Assembly: GCA_945885645.1 (NCBI GenBank) | Contig: CAMCYV010000001.1 | Coordinates: forward strand, 1-38,651 | Length of the DNA stretch: 38,651 bases | Source: Bifidobacterium breve | GTDB lineage: Bacteria > Actinomycetota > Actinomycetes > S36-B12 | Direction of reading: 5' to 3' | Shown: positions 7,036 to 15,087 of the stretch, one piece after another | Layout: every line of letters begins with the position of its first letter | How positions within the stretch are numbered: the first letter of the stretch is position 1 | The notes under the pieces: model-generated | The model's database searches: none | What the model saw: only the letters and a program-made list of their open reading frames with translations | What the model was told of the DNA's origin: nothing | Position numbers and translations under genes: made by a program

Positions 7036-8043
7036 TTAGGCCGAAAGGCGCACGAGCGCCTTGCCGAAGTTCGCACCGGACAGTAAACCCTCGAGGCCCG
7101 CTCCTGCGGCGCCAATACCTTCAACAATCGTCGCACGGTCGACCAACTGACCGCTTGCCAACCAACCACTGACTTTCGCTTCAAACTCCGGACGCAGATC
7201 CTCGTAGTCTCGGACAATAAATCCCGTGATGGTAAGTCGTCGGAGGACTGCTTCAATGAGGACCGCGATAGATGGCTGCTCCTGAGTTCCAAAGTTGGAC
7301 ACTGCACCACACATGCTGATACGCCCGCGAATCTTCATGTTATGCAAAGCCGATGCGAATTGCTCGCCACCTACATTGTCAAAAAATAGATCGATTCCTT
7401 CGGGTGCAAGCTTGGATAGCTCCGCCGCGAAATCTTCATCGCGGTAATTGATTACTTCGTCGAAACCGCACTCGGTTGTAAGCCACGAGCATTTATCTGC
7501 ACCACCAGCACTGCCGATAACCCGCCCTGCGCCAAGCAACCTTGCGAACTGTCCAACCATGCTGCCCACGGCTCCACCGGCGCCGGTCACGAGAACCGTC
7601 TCACCCGCAGCCAGATGACCCACGGGAAGAAGTCCTGCGTAGGCGGTAAATCCGGTCTGGCCCATTGAACTCAACCATGAGATCGTTGGCGCCAGCGAAA
7701 GGTCACAAAGTGTTGCGGTCGCGTCGTCAACGACCGCATACTCGCGCCAGCCGAGGCGGTGACGAACTGTGGAACCTACCGGGAGAAGCTCTGAAGCGGA
7801 CTCCTCCACTATTCCGATTGCAGAGCCATCAAGTGGACCGCCGATCTCAAAATTGGTGGTGTACTGCTTCTCGCCCGGGTCCATGCGGCCACGGGTTGAT
7901 GGATCCAAACTCATGTATTGATTGCGCACAAGCGCGGTGCCCGGTGTGAGCTCGGGCAGGTCAATGGTTCCTAACGTGAGGTCACTAGCCACAAACGTTC
8001 GAGCTGGACGAGTGGCAAGAATGACGGCGGTTGTTTGCTTCAC
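7036..8043 (-). CDS. NADP-dependent medium-chain reductase, zinc-free (prostaglandin reductase/CurA type)
   Basis: A 335-aa member of the leukotriene-B4-12-hydroxydehydrogenase branch of the MDR superfamily. The N-terminal catalytic domain carries MSLDPSTRGRM, the Rossmann domain VTGAGGAVGSMVGQFARLLG, and later FFDNVGGEQF and GRISMCGAVSNF, all characteristic. There are no structural zinc cysteines. The family reduces the C=C bond of alpha,beta-unsaturated ketones or enoyl compounds with NADPH. It is the second gene of the operon 8255-4196. Its GTG start overlaps the upstream gene's TGA by 4 nt (GTGA), so translation is probably coupled. The substrate is unknown; the ACAD/thiolase context fits removal of unsaturation from a degradation intermediate. 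Confidence 0.92.
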   Translation of the reverse strand: MKQTTAVILATRPARTFVASDLTLGTIDLPELTPGTALVRNQYMSLDPSTRGRMDPGEKQYTTNFEIGGPLDGSAIGIVEESASELLPVGSTVRHRLGWREYAVVDDATATLCDLSLAPTISWLSSMGQTGFTAYAGLLPVGHLAAGETVLVTGAGGAVGSMVGQFARLLGAGRVIGSAGGADKCSWLTTECGFDEVINYRDEDFAAELSKLAPEGIDLFFDNVGGEQFASALHNMKIRGRISMCGAVSNFGTQEQPSIAVLIEAVLRRLTITGFIVRDYEDLRPEFEAKVSGWLASGQLVDRATIVEGIGAAGAGLEGLLSGANFGKALVRLSA

Positions 8044-8255
8044 GCGTTCGCCTCGCGAAGGGCGCGAGCCTCAGGGGTGCGGCCAACCCAACCGGTAGCT
8101 TGTAGGTCAACGGTGAGCATCTCACCCTCTTGCCAGACACCATTGTCATCAAAAATTCCAATACGGTCAGTAGCAGGGTCATGGACTTCAACTAAGCCAA
8201 CCTCGTTGACCGAGTAGACGTATCCAGAGATGGGATGCTTGTAGACCTTGGCCAT
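8040..8255 (-). CDS. Small 71-aa protein leading the ACAD/thiolase operon, unrecognised
   Basis: An ATG at 8255 with AAGGAG 5 nt upstream gives a 71-aa, compact, non-membrane protein (MAKVYKHPISGYVYSVNEVG... ending in ALREANA). An ATG further upstream (8315) lacks such a site. The sequence has aromatic and glycine positions typical of a small beta fold (GYVYSVNEVGLVEVHDP, GIFDDNGVWQEGE). No cysteines, signal peptide or HTH are visible. It is translationally coupled to the reductase by a GTGA overlap, which supports it being a real gene. I do not recognise the family; a small accessory or substrate-carrying subunit is possible but unsupported. Confidence 0.72.
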   Translation of the reverse strand: MAKVYKHPISGYVYSVNEVGLVEVHDPATDRIGIFDDNGVWQEGEMLTVDLQATGWVGRTPEARALREANA

Positions 8256-8379
8256 AACGACTCCTTGACACGACTTGATGAATCCTTGAACGCTTTCACT
8301 GCACGATAGGTCCACAGACTACACAAGTTGCACCGCGGTAGGGTGGTGGAGCCTCACACTTTCATGTTAGGAAAAACAC

Positions 8380-8928
8380 ATGTCGATTGCAGCAAACCCC
8401 CTTCACGCCAACCTTCCGTCGAAGCTCGTGCAAATTGCCTACCGCGTCGACGACCTCGAAGCGGCGTGCCTTGAGTGGGCCCAAAAAGTGGGCGCTGGCC
8501 CTTTCCTGGTGCGCAGCCATTTACCCGTGAACGCAACCCACAACGGTGAACCCGCCATCTACGACCACAGCGCAGCATTCGGACAATGGGGTCCGGTAAT
8601 GCTCGAGATTATCCAGCTCCACGAATGCGAACCGACCAGCATGCGGGAAGTCCTCTGCCATGAGCAGCCCGGCCAGGTCAATCACTATGCGTGTTTCGTG
8701 GAGGACCTCGATGCCGCCAGCGCTGCACTGATCAGCCAAGGGATGCCACTCACGATGTCACTCACTTCGTCTTCGGGCATGGAAGTTCATTTCCATGATG
8801 CTCGCCACCTACTGGGTGGGGTTCTTGAACTCTATGTTGGCAACGTTCATCTGCGCGGTTTCTACGACAAGGTCGCGGCGCTAGCCGATGGCTGGGATGG
8901 CTCTGACGTAATTCGTTACATCAACTAA
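8380..8928 (+). CDS. VOC/glyoxalase-fold protein
   Basis: A 182-aa vicinal-oxygen-chelate protein with two beta-alpha-beta-beta-beta modules. Candidate metal ligands sit in the usual places: Gln in VQIAYRV, Glu in VMLEIIQ, His in VNHYACFV and Glu in GGVLELYVG. The family includes glyoxalases, methylmalonyl-CoA epimerase and extradiol dioxygenases; this resembles the glyoxalase_4 group often found near CoA-ester degradation genes. The start ATG has AGGA 7 nt upstream. It is monocistronic and converges on the phosphatase gene at 8950 with a 21-nt gap. The specific reaction (isomerisation or hydrolysis of a CoA ester, or ring-product handling) is not determinable. Confidence 0.85.
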   Translation: MSIAANPLHANLPSKLVQIAYRVDDLEAACLEWAQKVGAGPFLVRSHLPVNATHNGEPAIYDHSAAFGQWGPVMLEIIQLHECEPTSMREVLCHEQPGQVNHYACFVEDLDAASAALISQGMPLTMSLTSSSGMEVHFHDARHLLGGVLELYVGNVHLRGFYDKVAALADGWDGSDVIRYIN

Positions 8929-8949
8929 TTACACAACGCGAAAATCATT

Positions 8950-9594
8950 TCAGCGATTGGTCAGCAGGCTTCGGTCACCCATCACGTGCGCATGGTCGTT
9001 AAACGAGACAAGTGACAATCCTCGAGCACCTGCTACAACGGTGGTGATCGAGGCATTAACACTCACCCTGTTCATCGAGATCACGCCTTGAGTGTCCGCA
9101 CCTAAGAGTCGACCGGCTAATACCGCACTCACTCCCGCTGAAGTAGCAACGATTGCATCAGACCCGCTTGGCAAACTATCGGCAAGTTCAGTGAGCGCTG
9201 CGAATACTCCGTCGGTGAACTCTTGCCACTCACTTTTTCCATTTTCCATCCAGTCGGTCATAACCGCGTCGAGATGCTGCTGAAATTGCGAAGATGGCAT
9301 CCCTCGCGTTGCCATCGCGTCACCCAAGTGGACATTCACTGCCGCATGAGCATCAAATTCGTTAAATCGAGAATCAATACCCGTGGGAATCACATTAAGT
9401 GACTTTGCCGCAATTTGAGCGGTGTCAATCTGTCTACGCAAACTTCCACTCACTACGACAGGCGAACGAACGCCTCGACGTGCCAATTCCTGACCGGCAA
9501 TATCCGCCTGTCGGCGGCCAAGGTCTGACAAGACGTCGTAGTCGTCGGTACCGAAACTCGCTTGACCGTGTCGCAGAAGGTAGATAACAGGCAT
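8950..9594 (-). CDS. Histidine-phosphatase-fold protein with missing second His
   Basis: A 214-aa protein of the phosphoglycerate-mutase/histidine-phosphatase fold. The N-terminal LLRHGQA with the phosphorylatable His9 is intact. The second catalytic motif, usually SHGG, reads VATSAGV near residue 152, so the second His is a Ser. RFNEFD supplies the expected acidic residue. Either it is a slow or specialised enzyme or it has a binding role. It is the last gene of the dehydrogenase operon, 6 nt after E2, which hints at a link to E2/E1 regulation or to a phosphorylated intermediate. Compare the intact relative at 25121-25834. Confidence 0.85.
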   Translation of the reverse strand: MPVIYLLRHGQASFGTDDYDVLSDLGRRQADIAGQELARRGVRSPVVVSGSLRRQIDTAQIAAKSLNVIPTGIDSRFNEFDAHAAVNVHLGDAMATRGMPSSQFQQHLDAVMTDWMENGKSEWQEFTDGVFAALTELADSLPSGSDAIVATSAGVSAVLAGRLLGADTQGVISMNRVSVNASITTVVAGARGLSLVSFNDHAHVMGDRSLLTNR

Positions 9595-9600
9595 GAGGTT

Positions 9601-11001
9601 TTAGGAAACCAGAACGAGTGGTCGTGCCAGTAGTTGGGCAATTGTTTGGAGGTACTCCGCTGCTGGGGCTCCGTCAACCGCACGGTGATCAAACGTCAGG
9701 CTAAGAGTGAGTACCTGTGTTCGGACAAATGTTTCGCCCTCCCACTTGCCAGAGTCGCGCAGTCGACCAACACCGAGGATACCGACGTTGCCAGGGTTAA
9801 TGACAGGCGTGAAAAAGTCAACGCCGTAGGTACCTAAGGAAGTTACGGCAAATGTCGCACCCTCAAGCTCATCCAGGCTAATCGAACCCGTACGACAACG
9901 ATCTGCAACATCGCGCGTTGCGCGAGCCAACTCGGGAAGTGAGAGTTGATCAGCATCGTGGATGACGGGGACCATGAGCCCGCCAGGAACCGCGACCGCG
10001 AGACCCATGTGGATCCGACCCAACAGGTGGATTTCCTTGTCAATAATTGTTGCGTTAAGAATCGGGTGTTGGCGTAGAGCAAGTGCCGCAGCCCGGACAA
10101 CAAAGTCATTAAGACTGGGGACTGCCACGCCAAGAGCGACGTACTGATCCTTCATTTCAGCGCGCAGTTGCACCACGGCGTCCATCGAGACTTCAAATCC
10201 ATGGGTGAGCTGCGCCATTTCGGTCAGACTTTGCAACATCCGGGCAGCAATTGTTCCTCGCATGCCTTTCATTGGGATTATTGAAGTTGTTTCCGAGTGG
10301 GCAACGGAACTACCTGTTTGTTGAGTTGGCGTTGGGGCAAGCGCTGCCGATGCATTGTTCTGTGGTGTCGAGGCGGCGGCGCCACGCACATCACTGCGTC
10401 GAACAACACCATCGTCCGTCGAAATTCCAGCAGGATCAATTCCTGCATCACGGGCATCGCGTCGGGCTAATGGCGAGATAACTTTGCCAGGACGAATGTT
10501 TCCGGCGTCGGGATTGGTATTTGATGCTGCCGCAACAACGTCTTCCGACAGGATCCGCCCACCGGGGCCGGTACCCGAAACACGTGCGAGGTCCACCTGC
10601 ATTTCCCGAGCAACCCGGCGAGCATTCGGACTGATAAACGCGCGTCCCCCGGACTGTGAAACATCATTGTGGTTATTGGCCGGCATTGTTGTGATAACAA
10701 CCGCGTCGCTCTGTGCTGAATCCGAAGTGGGGGCACTGGGCGCAAAGCCATTCGGCGCGGACTCCCCACTCGCGAGCAGCCAACCGAGCACCGAACCAGG
10801 CTCTAAGGTCGCTCCATCAGGCACTGCTCGTGCCAAGATTCCGTCGGCCTCTGCCTCAACGTCCACGTCGATTTTGTCTGTTGCCAGTCGCAGCAGCGGC
10901 ATACCGACAGTTATCACGGCGCCGTCAGCAACGAGCCATTCTTCGACGGTTCCCTCCTCCATGGTTAGACCAAGTTTGGGAAGGAGGATCTCAATAGCCA
11001 T
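9601..11001 (-). CDS. 2-oxo-acid dehydrogenase E2 acyltransferase with two E3-binding domains
   Basis: A 466-aa dihydrolipoamide acyltransferase core subunit. Layout: a single lipoyl domain at residues 1-78 with lipoylated Lys43 in ATDKIDV; an Ala/Ser-rich linker; a peripheral-subunit-binding domain near 122-158 (FISPNARRVAREMQVD... GRILSEDV); a second, shorter one near 175-206 (ISPLARRDARDAGID... RRSDV); then the catalytic domain from about 235 with FDHRAVDGAPAAEYL carrying the active-site His and Asp. It transfers the acyl group made by E1 to CoA. Lipoamide dehydrogenase (E3) is not encoded in the window. Its start lies 3 nt after E1-beta. Tandem binding domains are unusual. The acyl specificity (acetyl, branched-chain or acetoin-type) is undetermined. 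Confidence 0.93.
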   Translation of the reverse strand: MAIEILLPKLGLTMEEGTVEEWLVADGAVITVGMPLLRLATDKIDVDVEAEADGILARAVPDGATLEPGSVLGWLLASGESAPNGFAPSAPTSDSAQSDAVVITTMPANNHNDVSQSGGRAFISPNARRVAREMQVDLARVSGTGPGGRILSEDVVAAASNTNPDAGNIRPGKVISPLARRDARDAGIDPAGISTDDGVVRRSDVRGAAASTPQNNASAALAPTPTQQTGSSVAHSETTSIIPMKGMRGTIAARMLQSLTEMAQLTHGFEVSMDAVVQLRAEMKDQYVALGVAVPSLNDFVVRAAALALRQHPILNATIIDKEIHLLGRIHMGLAVAVPGGLMVPVIHDADQLSLPELARATRDVADRCRTGSISLDELEGATFAVTSLGTYGVDFFTPVINPGNVGILGVGRLRDSGKWEGETFVRTQVLTLSLTFDHRAVDGAPAAEYLQTIAQLLARPLVLVS

Positions 11002-11004
11002 GAG

Positions 11005-11991
11005 CTACTTCCGTTCAAGGAGTCGGCGCACGACGGCTTCAATGCGTGGAGCATCAGGTACGTAAGCGTTCTCCAAAATTGGAGCGAAAGGAACGGGTGC
11101 AAACGGAGCCGCAAGCCGGGTCACCGGTGCATCAAGATAATCAAATGCGGACTCTTGAATTTGCGATGAAATCTCGGCACCAATGCCACCAAACTCGACC
11201 GCTTCATGAACAACGAGCACCCGATTCGTTTTTTTTACCGACGTGACGATGGTGTCAATGTCGAGTGGCTGAACAGTTCGAGGGTCAATGATTTCAACGG
11301 ATATCCCGTCTTTTTCTAAATTCTCGGCAGCTTTTTCTGCCTCAACAACCATTCGCCCGATGGCGACGATTGTTGCGTTGTTACCTTCACGAACGATATT
11401 GGCGACACCAAATGGGATTGAGTACAACTCTTCGGGCACGGGTCCCTTAACTCCGAGCATCTTCTTGTTGAGAACCACGATGGTGGGGTTGTCGTCGCGG
11501 ATGGCGCCAACGATTAATCCTTTAGCGTCGTACGGGCTAGCCGGCATCGCGACTTTAAGGCCTGGGATGTGTGCAAGCCAAGCTTCAAGGCTTTGGCTGT
11601 GCTGAGCAGCTGCTGACATTCCGGCGCCACCTGCAGTAGTGATAGTCAATGGGACCGACACGTTGCCACCGAACATGTACTTCATTTTTGCAGCCTGATT
11701 GAAAATTTGATCCATTGCAACGCCAACGAAGTCCATAAACATCAAGTCGCACACGGGGCGAAGGCCTCGGGCTGCAGCACCAACACCAAGGCCAATGATC
11801 GCCTGCTCGGAAATGGGTGTGTCAACAACACGGGTCCCCCCAAACTCGGTCAGGAGTCCGTCAAACATATGGAATACCCCACCGTAGCCCGCAACATCTT
11901 CACCGATGAGAAAGACGTCGGGGTCTTCGGCCATGACCTGGTGCATACCTTCGTTGAAGGCTTTGACGTAAGTAAGTTCACGCGTTGTCAC
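11005..11991 (-). CDS. 2-oxo-acid dehydrogenase E1 component, beta subunit
   Basis: A 328-aa transketolase-type E1-beta. Diagnostic segments are FLIGEDVAGYGGVF, DTPISEQAIIGLGVGAA, MDQIFNQAAKMKYMFGG, GLKVAMPASPYDAKGL and the C-terminal RLAAPFAPVPFAP. It pairs with E1-alpha to decarboxylate a 2-oxo acid on thiamine diphosphate. Length and motifs resemble acetoin- and pyruvate-type E1-beta. The GTG start at 11991 is supported by GGAGGG about 7 nt upstream. It sits 63 nt after E1-alpha and 3 nt before E2, in one operon. The complex would feed a 2-oxo acid made by this degradation island into central metabolism. Confidence 0.95.
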   Translation of the reverse strand: MTTRELTYVKAFNEGMHQVMAEDPDVFLIGEDVAGYGGVFHMFDGLLTEFGGTRVVDTPISEQAIIGLGVGAAARGLRPVCDLMFMDFVGVAMDQIFNQAAKMKYMFGGNVSVPLTITTAGGAGMSAAAQHSQSLEAWLAHIPGLKVAMPASPYDAKGLIVGAIRDDNPTIVVLNKKMLGVKGPVPEELYSIPFGVANIVREGNNATIVAIGRMVVEAEKAAENLEKDGISVEIIDPRTVQPLDIDTIVTSVKKTNRVLVVHEAVEFGGIGAEISSQIQESAFDYLDAPVTRLAAPFAPVPFAPILENAYVPDAPRIEAVVRRLLERK

Positions 11992-12054
11992 TGAGAGTCC
12001 CTCCGGGATTTCATCGGGTCGGCATTGTGGGCTTGGGTGAAATGTAAGTACTTT

Positions 12055-13056
12055 TTAAGCGGTATAAACATCGTCGAGTATGTCTACCGGGTCAGGGTCT
12101 GGGCTCGTGCGCGCAAATTCAATACCGTCATCGATGTCAGCTTCGGTTTGCGCCCAGATTTCGGCGAATTCTTCCGCGCTCACCAAACCACGCTCAACAC
12201 CGATTGCTTCGATGAGGTTGATAGCGTCACGGGTTTTCCACGCCTCTACTTCAGCAGGATCGCGATAAAGGATACGCATTCCCTTAATACCTTGATGATC
12301 GAAGTAGCGGTAGGTTTTGGCTTCGATGAGAGTGGGACCTTCACCCCGCTTTGCCCGATCGATCGCTTCCAGTGCAACGTTGCGAACGGCGAGCACATCC
12401 ATTCCGTCGACGATAACGCCGGGGATTCCATAAGAACTTGCTCGGTCGGCGATGTCCGTTAACTTCATGTGCCGATCCTGTGGCGTGAACTCTGCATAAC
12501 CGTTGTTCTCGATCACAAAAACGACAGGAAGATTCAAAACCGCAGCCATGTTCACGGATTCATGGAATGCGCCAATATTTGTGGCTCCATCGCCAAAGAA
12601 TGACACTGCGACAGTGCCGTCACCGCGATACTGCGAGGCGAATGCAGCGCCGACCGCGATCGGGATTCCTCCACCCACAATCGCATTAGCACCGAGCATG
12701 CCACGGTTCATATCCACGATGTGCATTGAACCGCCACGGCCTTTGCAGTAGCCGGTGGTCTTGCCGTATAACTCTGCGAACATTGGGCGAAAATCGGCGC
12801 CCTTAGCTATTGCGTGGCCGTGGCCACGGTGCGTTGAAGTAATTTGATCTGCATCGGTGAGGGCTGAACACACGCCTGCGGCAACTGCTTCTTGACCCAC
12901 GTAAAGATGCAAAAAACCTGGCATGTCTCCCGACTCGACAAGCTTGCCGGCCCGCTCTTCAAAGCGACGGATTCGCACCATACGGCGGTGCAAATCCAGG
13001 ACCAATTCACGAGTGGTTGGCATGACCGACTCGAGGGCTTCCGTGGGTGTGGCCAT
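12055..13056 (-). CDS. 2-oxo-acid dehydrogenase E1 component, alpha subunit
   Basis: A 333-aa E1-alpha. The thiamine-diphosphate motif runs from GDGATNIGAFHESVN to IENNGYA, preceded by THRGHGHAIAKGAD, GRGGSMHIVD and GGGIPIAVGAA. The open frame extends to 13290 with unrelated residues; the ATG at 13056 has GGAG 6 nt upstream and begins the conserved protein (MATPTEALESV...). It is first in the operon E1-alpha, E1-beta, E2, phosphatase-like. It is divergent from the ThuA-like gene, and a copy of the TAGGA-NN-TCCTA motif lies in the shared intergenic region. Family members act on pyruvate, acetoin or branched 2-oxo acids; length and motifs favour pyruvate/acetoin type, not proven. Confidence 0.94.
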   Translation of the reverse strand: MATPTEALESVMPTTRELVLDLHRRMVRIRRFEERAGKLVESGDMPGFLHLYVGQEAVAAGVCSALTDADQITSTHRGHGHAIAKGADFRPMFAELYGKTTGYCKGRGGSMHIVDMNRGMLGANAIVGGGIPIAVGAAFASQYRGDGTVAVSFFGDGATNIGAFHESVNMAAVLNLPVVFVIENNGYAEFTPQDRHMKLTDIADRASSYGIPGVIVDGMDVLAVRNVALEAIDRAKRGEGPTLIEAKTYRYFDHQGIKGMRILYRDPAEVEAWKTRDAINLIEAIGVERGLVSAEEFAEIWAQTEADIDDGIEFARTSPDPDPVDILDDVYTA

Positions 13057-13127
13057 CAAGGTCTCCGGTTCGATTGAATGAAGCTGTAAATGTCCAGCGC
13101 AGACTACACTAATCGAAATCGCTGAAC

Positions 13128-13139
13128 TAGGACATCCAA
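13128..13139. promoter_or_regulatory. Copy of TAGGA-NN-TCCTA motif between E1-alpha and ThuA-like genes
   Basis: TAGGACATCCAA matches 9 of 10 fixed positions. It is 71 nt before the E1-alpha start on the minus strand and 22 nt before the ThuA-like start on the plus strand, so it could control either or both divergent genes. Confidence 0.5.
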
Positions 13140-13161
13140 GTAAATTGCACCGGGAGGCAAA

Positions 13162-14010
13162 GTGCTCCGTCGTATTCTCGTAGTGACCGGCGGACACCGG
13201 GTTGCAATCGACGATTTTCTGGGTGCCATCTCGGCAATCTGCGCGGAACGTGGCTGGGTTTGGGCCCACTGCACCCAACCAAGTGCTCAACGTTGGCTCA
13301 GTGCTGAGCTCGCTGGATCATGGGATGCGATTCTGCTCCATGACATCCCGGGTTTGGCGCTTAAACGAGGGGAAGAACCCACGGTTGTCGGGCCTGATCC
13401 CCAAACTGCGCAAGATGTTGTCAATCTCCTCGACACCGGTCAGGGATTGGTGATTTTGCACCACGCCATTTCAGCGTGGCCGGGCTGGGAAGGTTGGGCC
13501 GAAGTAGTCGGTGCCCGATTCCTGTACCGCCCAGGACAACTTCGCGGAGAGAACCTTCCATCCTCGGGATACCGGATGGGCAACTACACGGTGCGTGTCA
13601 CCGACCCGAGCCACCCGATCACACGCGGTATCAGCGACTTCGAAATCGATGACGAACTGTATTTCGCACCATTTCTCACCGACCGATTGACGCCTTTCCT
13701 CGACAACGACGCCGACATGGATGGCGCACTGTTTCAGGACACATTCGATGTAGTGAGTAACGGCGCCTCAACGGGAATCACTTGTGCGGGGCGCGGACAA
13801 GACGGCGGGCTTCACGGGGGCAGCCGACACATGGGTTGGACGACGACCGCTGGCAAAAGCCCGATCGCGACACTACTTATGGGTGATGGACCTTCTACTT
13901 TCGCAAACCCAATGTTCCGCAGTTTGCTCGGCAATGCACTCGAGTGGGTTGCAAGTGAGGAAGCAAACAGGGCCGCTCGCGAAAACTCATTTACGATCCC
14001 TTTGCCGTAA
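13162..14010 (+). CDS. ThuA-like protein (glutamine-amidotransferase-like fold)
   Basis: A 282-aa protein of the ThuA family, which has a class I amidotransferase-like fold. Visible markers are ILVVTGGHR at the N-terminus, DAILLHDIPG, GLVILHHAISAWPGWEGW, HPITRGISDFEIDDELYF and GGSRHMGWTTTAGKSP. ThuA-type proteins occur with sugar uptake and keto-sugar metabolism, but their chemistry is poorly defined. The start is GTG at 13162 with GGAGG 4 nt upstream. It is monocistronic, divergent from the dehydrogenase operon and convergent with the ABC permease (27-nt gap). A second member of the family is at 33848-34660. Together with a sugar-type ABC importer, it hints that the imported compound is carbohydrate-like or glycosylated. 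Confidence 0.88.
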   Translation: MLRRILVVTGGHRVAIDDFLGAISAICAERGWVWAHCTQPSAQRWLSAELAGSWDAILLHDIPGLALKRGEEPTVVGPDPQTAQDVVNLLDTGQGLVILHHAISAWPGWEGWAEVVGARFLYRPGQLRGENLPSSGYRMGNYTVRVTDPSHPITRGISDFEIDDELYFAPFLTDRLTPFLDNDADMDGALFQDTFDVVSNGASTGITCAGRGQDGGLHGGSRHMGWTTTAGKSPIATLLMGDGPSTFANPMFRSLLGNALEWVASEEANRAARENSFTIPLP

Positions 14011-14037
14011 TGGACACGAGGAAACGGGGATGCGAGA

Positions 14038-15018
14038 TTAGCCTTGGCGTCGAGCAGTTCGTGAGGCCAGCGCAACAGCAATAATCAGTGCGGCACCGTT
14101 GAACAGTTGAGTCACATAAGAAGGTGCGCCCGCTAGTTGCAGACCGGTCACACCGGTTGCAAGTAGGAAGATCGCAACAAGTGTTCCGAGCACGTTCACT
14201 CGCCCAGGTCGAATTTGGGTCGCACCAAGAAAAACTGCTGAGAACGCGGGGAGTAGATATCCGCTGCCGCTGTCCGGCGTGGCCGTACCGATAGTGGCCA
14301 GGTAAACGATTCCAGCGAAGGCAGAAGTCACGCCGGAAGAAATGAATGCGACCATGGTTACGCGCCCAACTCGAACTCCAGCAAGTCGGGAAGCGACCGG
14401 GTTTCCACCCACGGCGTAGAGGTAACGACCACCCGGGGTGTATTCCAAGATCCACCAGAAAAATAGTGCTATCAGCGCGGCGTAATACACCGAAAGTGGC
14501 AAACCAAACACTTCGGTCCGGGCAAACTCAAAGAATGGAGCGTAGCCCGCGGTGCTCAATACGATCTGGGAACTATCGGTAATCATGTAGGCAATCGCAA
14601 TCAGAACGCTGCTCATACCGAGGGTGCCGATAAACGAGTCGACCTTGAGTTTGACCACCACCAACGAGTTGGCGAGCCCGATAATGACACCGATCAAGAT
14701 CGATCCCCCGGCCGCAACAACAATTCCATGGCCATTTGTCAGAGCCCACGCAGTGAAACACACCGATACCGTCAACGTTCCCGCGATTGTCAGGTCAAAG
14801 GCCCCCGCTGCCACCGGTAAGAGGAGACCCAACGCGACGATCGCACTGATAGCTTGGAAGGTCAAAACCTGCTTGAGCGTGCTTGTCTGAAGGAACAGGT
14901 CAGGGATCCACAGTGCGAAAACCAGTACTAGTAAGGCCCACACATAGATTCCGCTGTACTTATCAAAGCCAAAATTGATGCGGCGGCGAGGGGCTGCTAC
15001 TTCTTGTATCTCAGACAT
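14038..15018 (-). CDS. ABC transporter permease, ribose type
   Basis: A 326-aa integral membrane protein of the branched-chain-amino-acid/ribose permease superfamily. There are many hydrophobic helices (for example YVWALLVLVFALWIPDLF, AISAIVALGLLLPVAAGAFD, FIGTLGMSSVLIAIAYMITD) and the family motif YAVGGNPVASRLAGVRV. It would form the channel of a sugar-type importer with the ATPase encoded 69 nt upstream. As only one permease gene is present, it probably homodimerises, as RbsC does. It closes the operon that begins with the winged-helix-like gene at 19899. Confidence 0.93.
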   Translation of the reverse strand: MSEIQEVAAPRRRINFGFDKYSGIYVWALLVLVFALWIPDLFLQTSTLKQVLTFQAISAIVALGLLLPVAAGAFDLTIAGTLTVSVCFTAWALTNGHGIVVAAGGSILIGVIIGLANSLVVVKLKVDSFIGTLGMSSVLIAIAYMITDSSQIVLSTAGYAPFFEFARTEVFGLPLSVYYAALIALFFWWILEYTPGGRYLYAVGGNPVASRLAGVRVGRVTMVAFISSGVTSAFAGIVYLATIGTATPDSGSGYLLPAFSAVFLGATQIRPGRVNVLGTLVAIFLLATGVTGLQLAGAPSYVTQLFNGAALIIAVALASRTARRQG

Positions 15019-15087
15019 GGAATCCGCTCTGGGTCTCGGCGACGTGGTGTCGATTGGTGGGTTGATTTCTTGGGTTATTAAGTGTTG

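Noticed and set aside
7020..7310. N-terminal extension of the DUF35 frame
   Set aside because: It lies inside the reductase gene in another frame, is Arg/Ser-rich, and a good ribosome-binding site marks the ATG at 7019.
8296..8325. Possible copy of the TAGGA palindrome before the 71-aa gene (GATAGGTCCACAG)
   Set aside because: TAGG and TCC overlap without the 2-nt spacer and A, so the geometry is wrong; it may be an ordinary promoter (TATCGT on the minus strand) but is not a motif copy.
10355..11065. A 236-codon open frame on the plus strand
   Set aside because: It lies opposite the E2 gene, which has clear lipoyl and catalytic motifs; the antisense product is low-complexity Ser/Arg-rich without homology.
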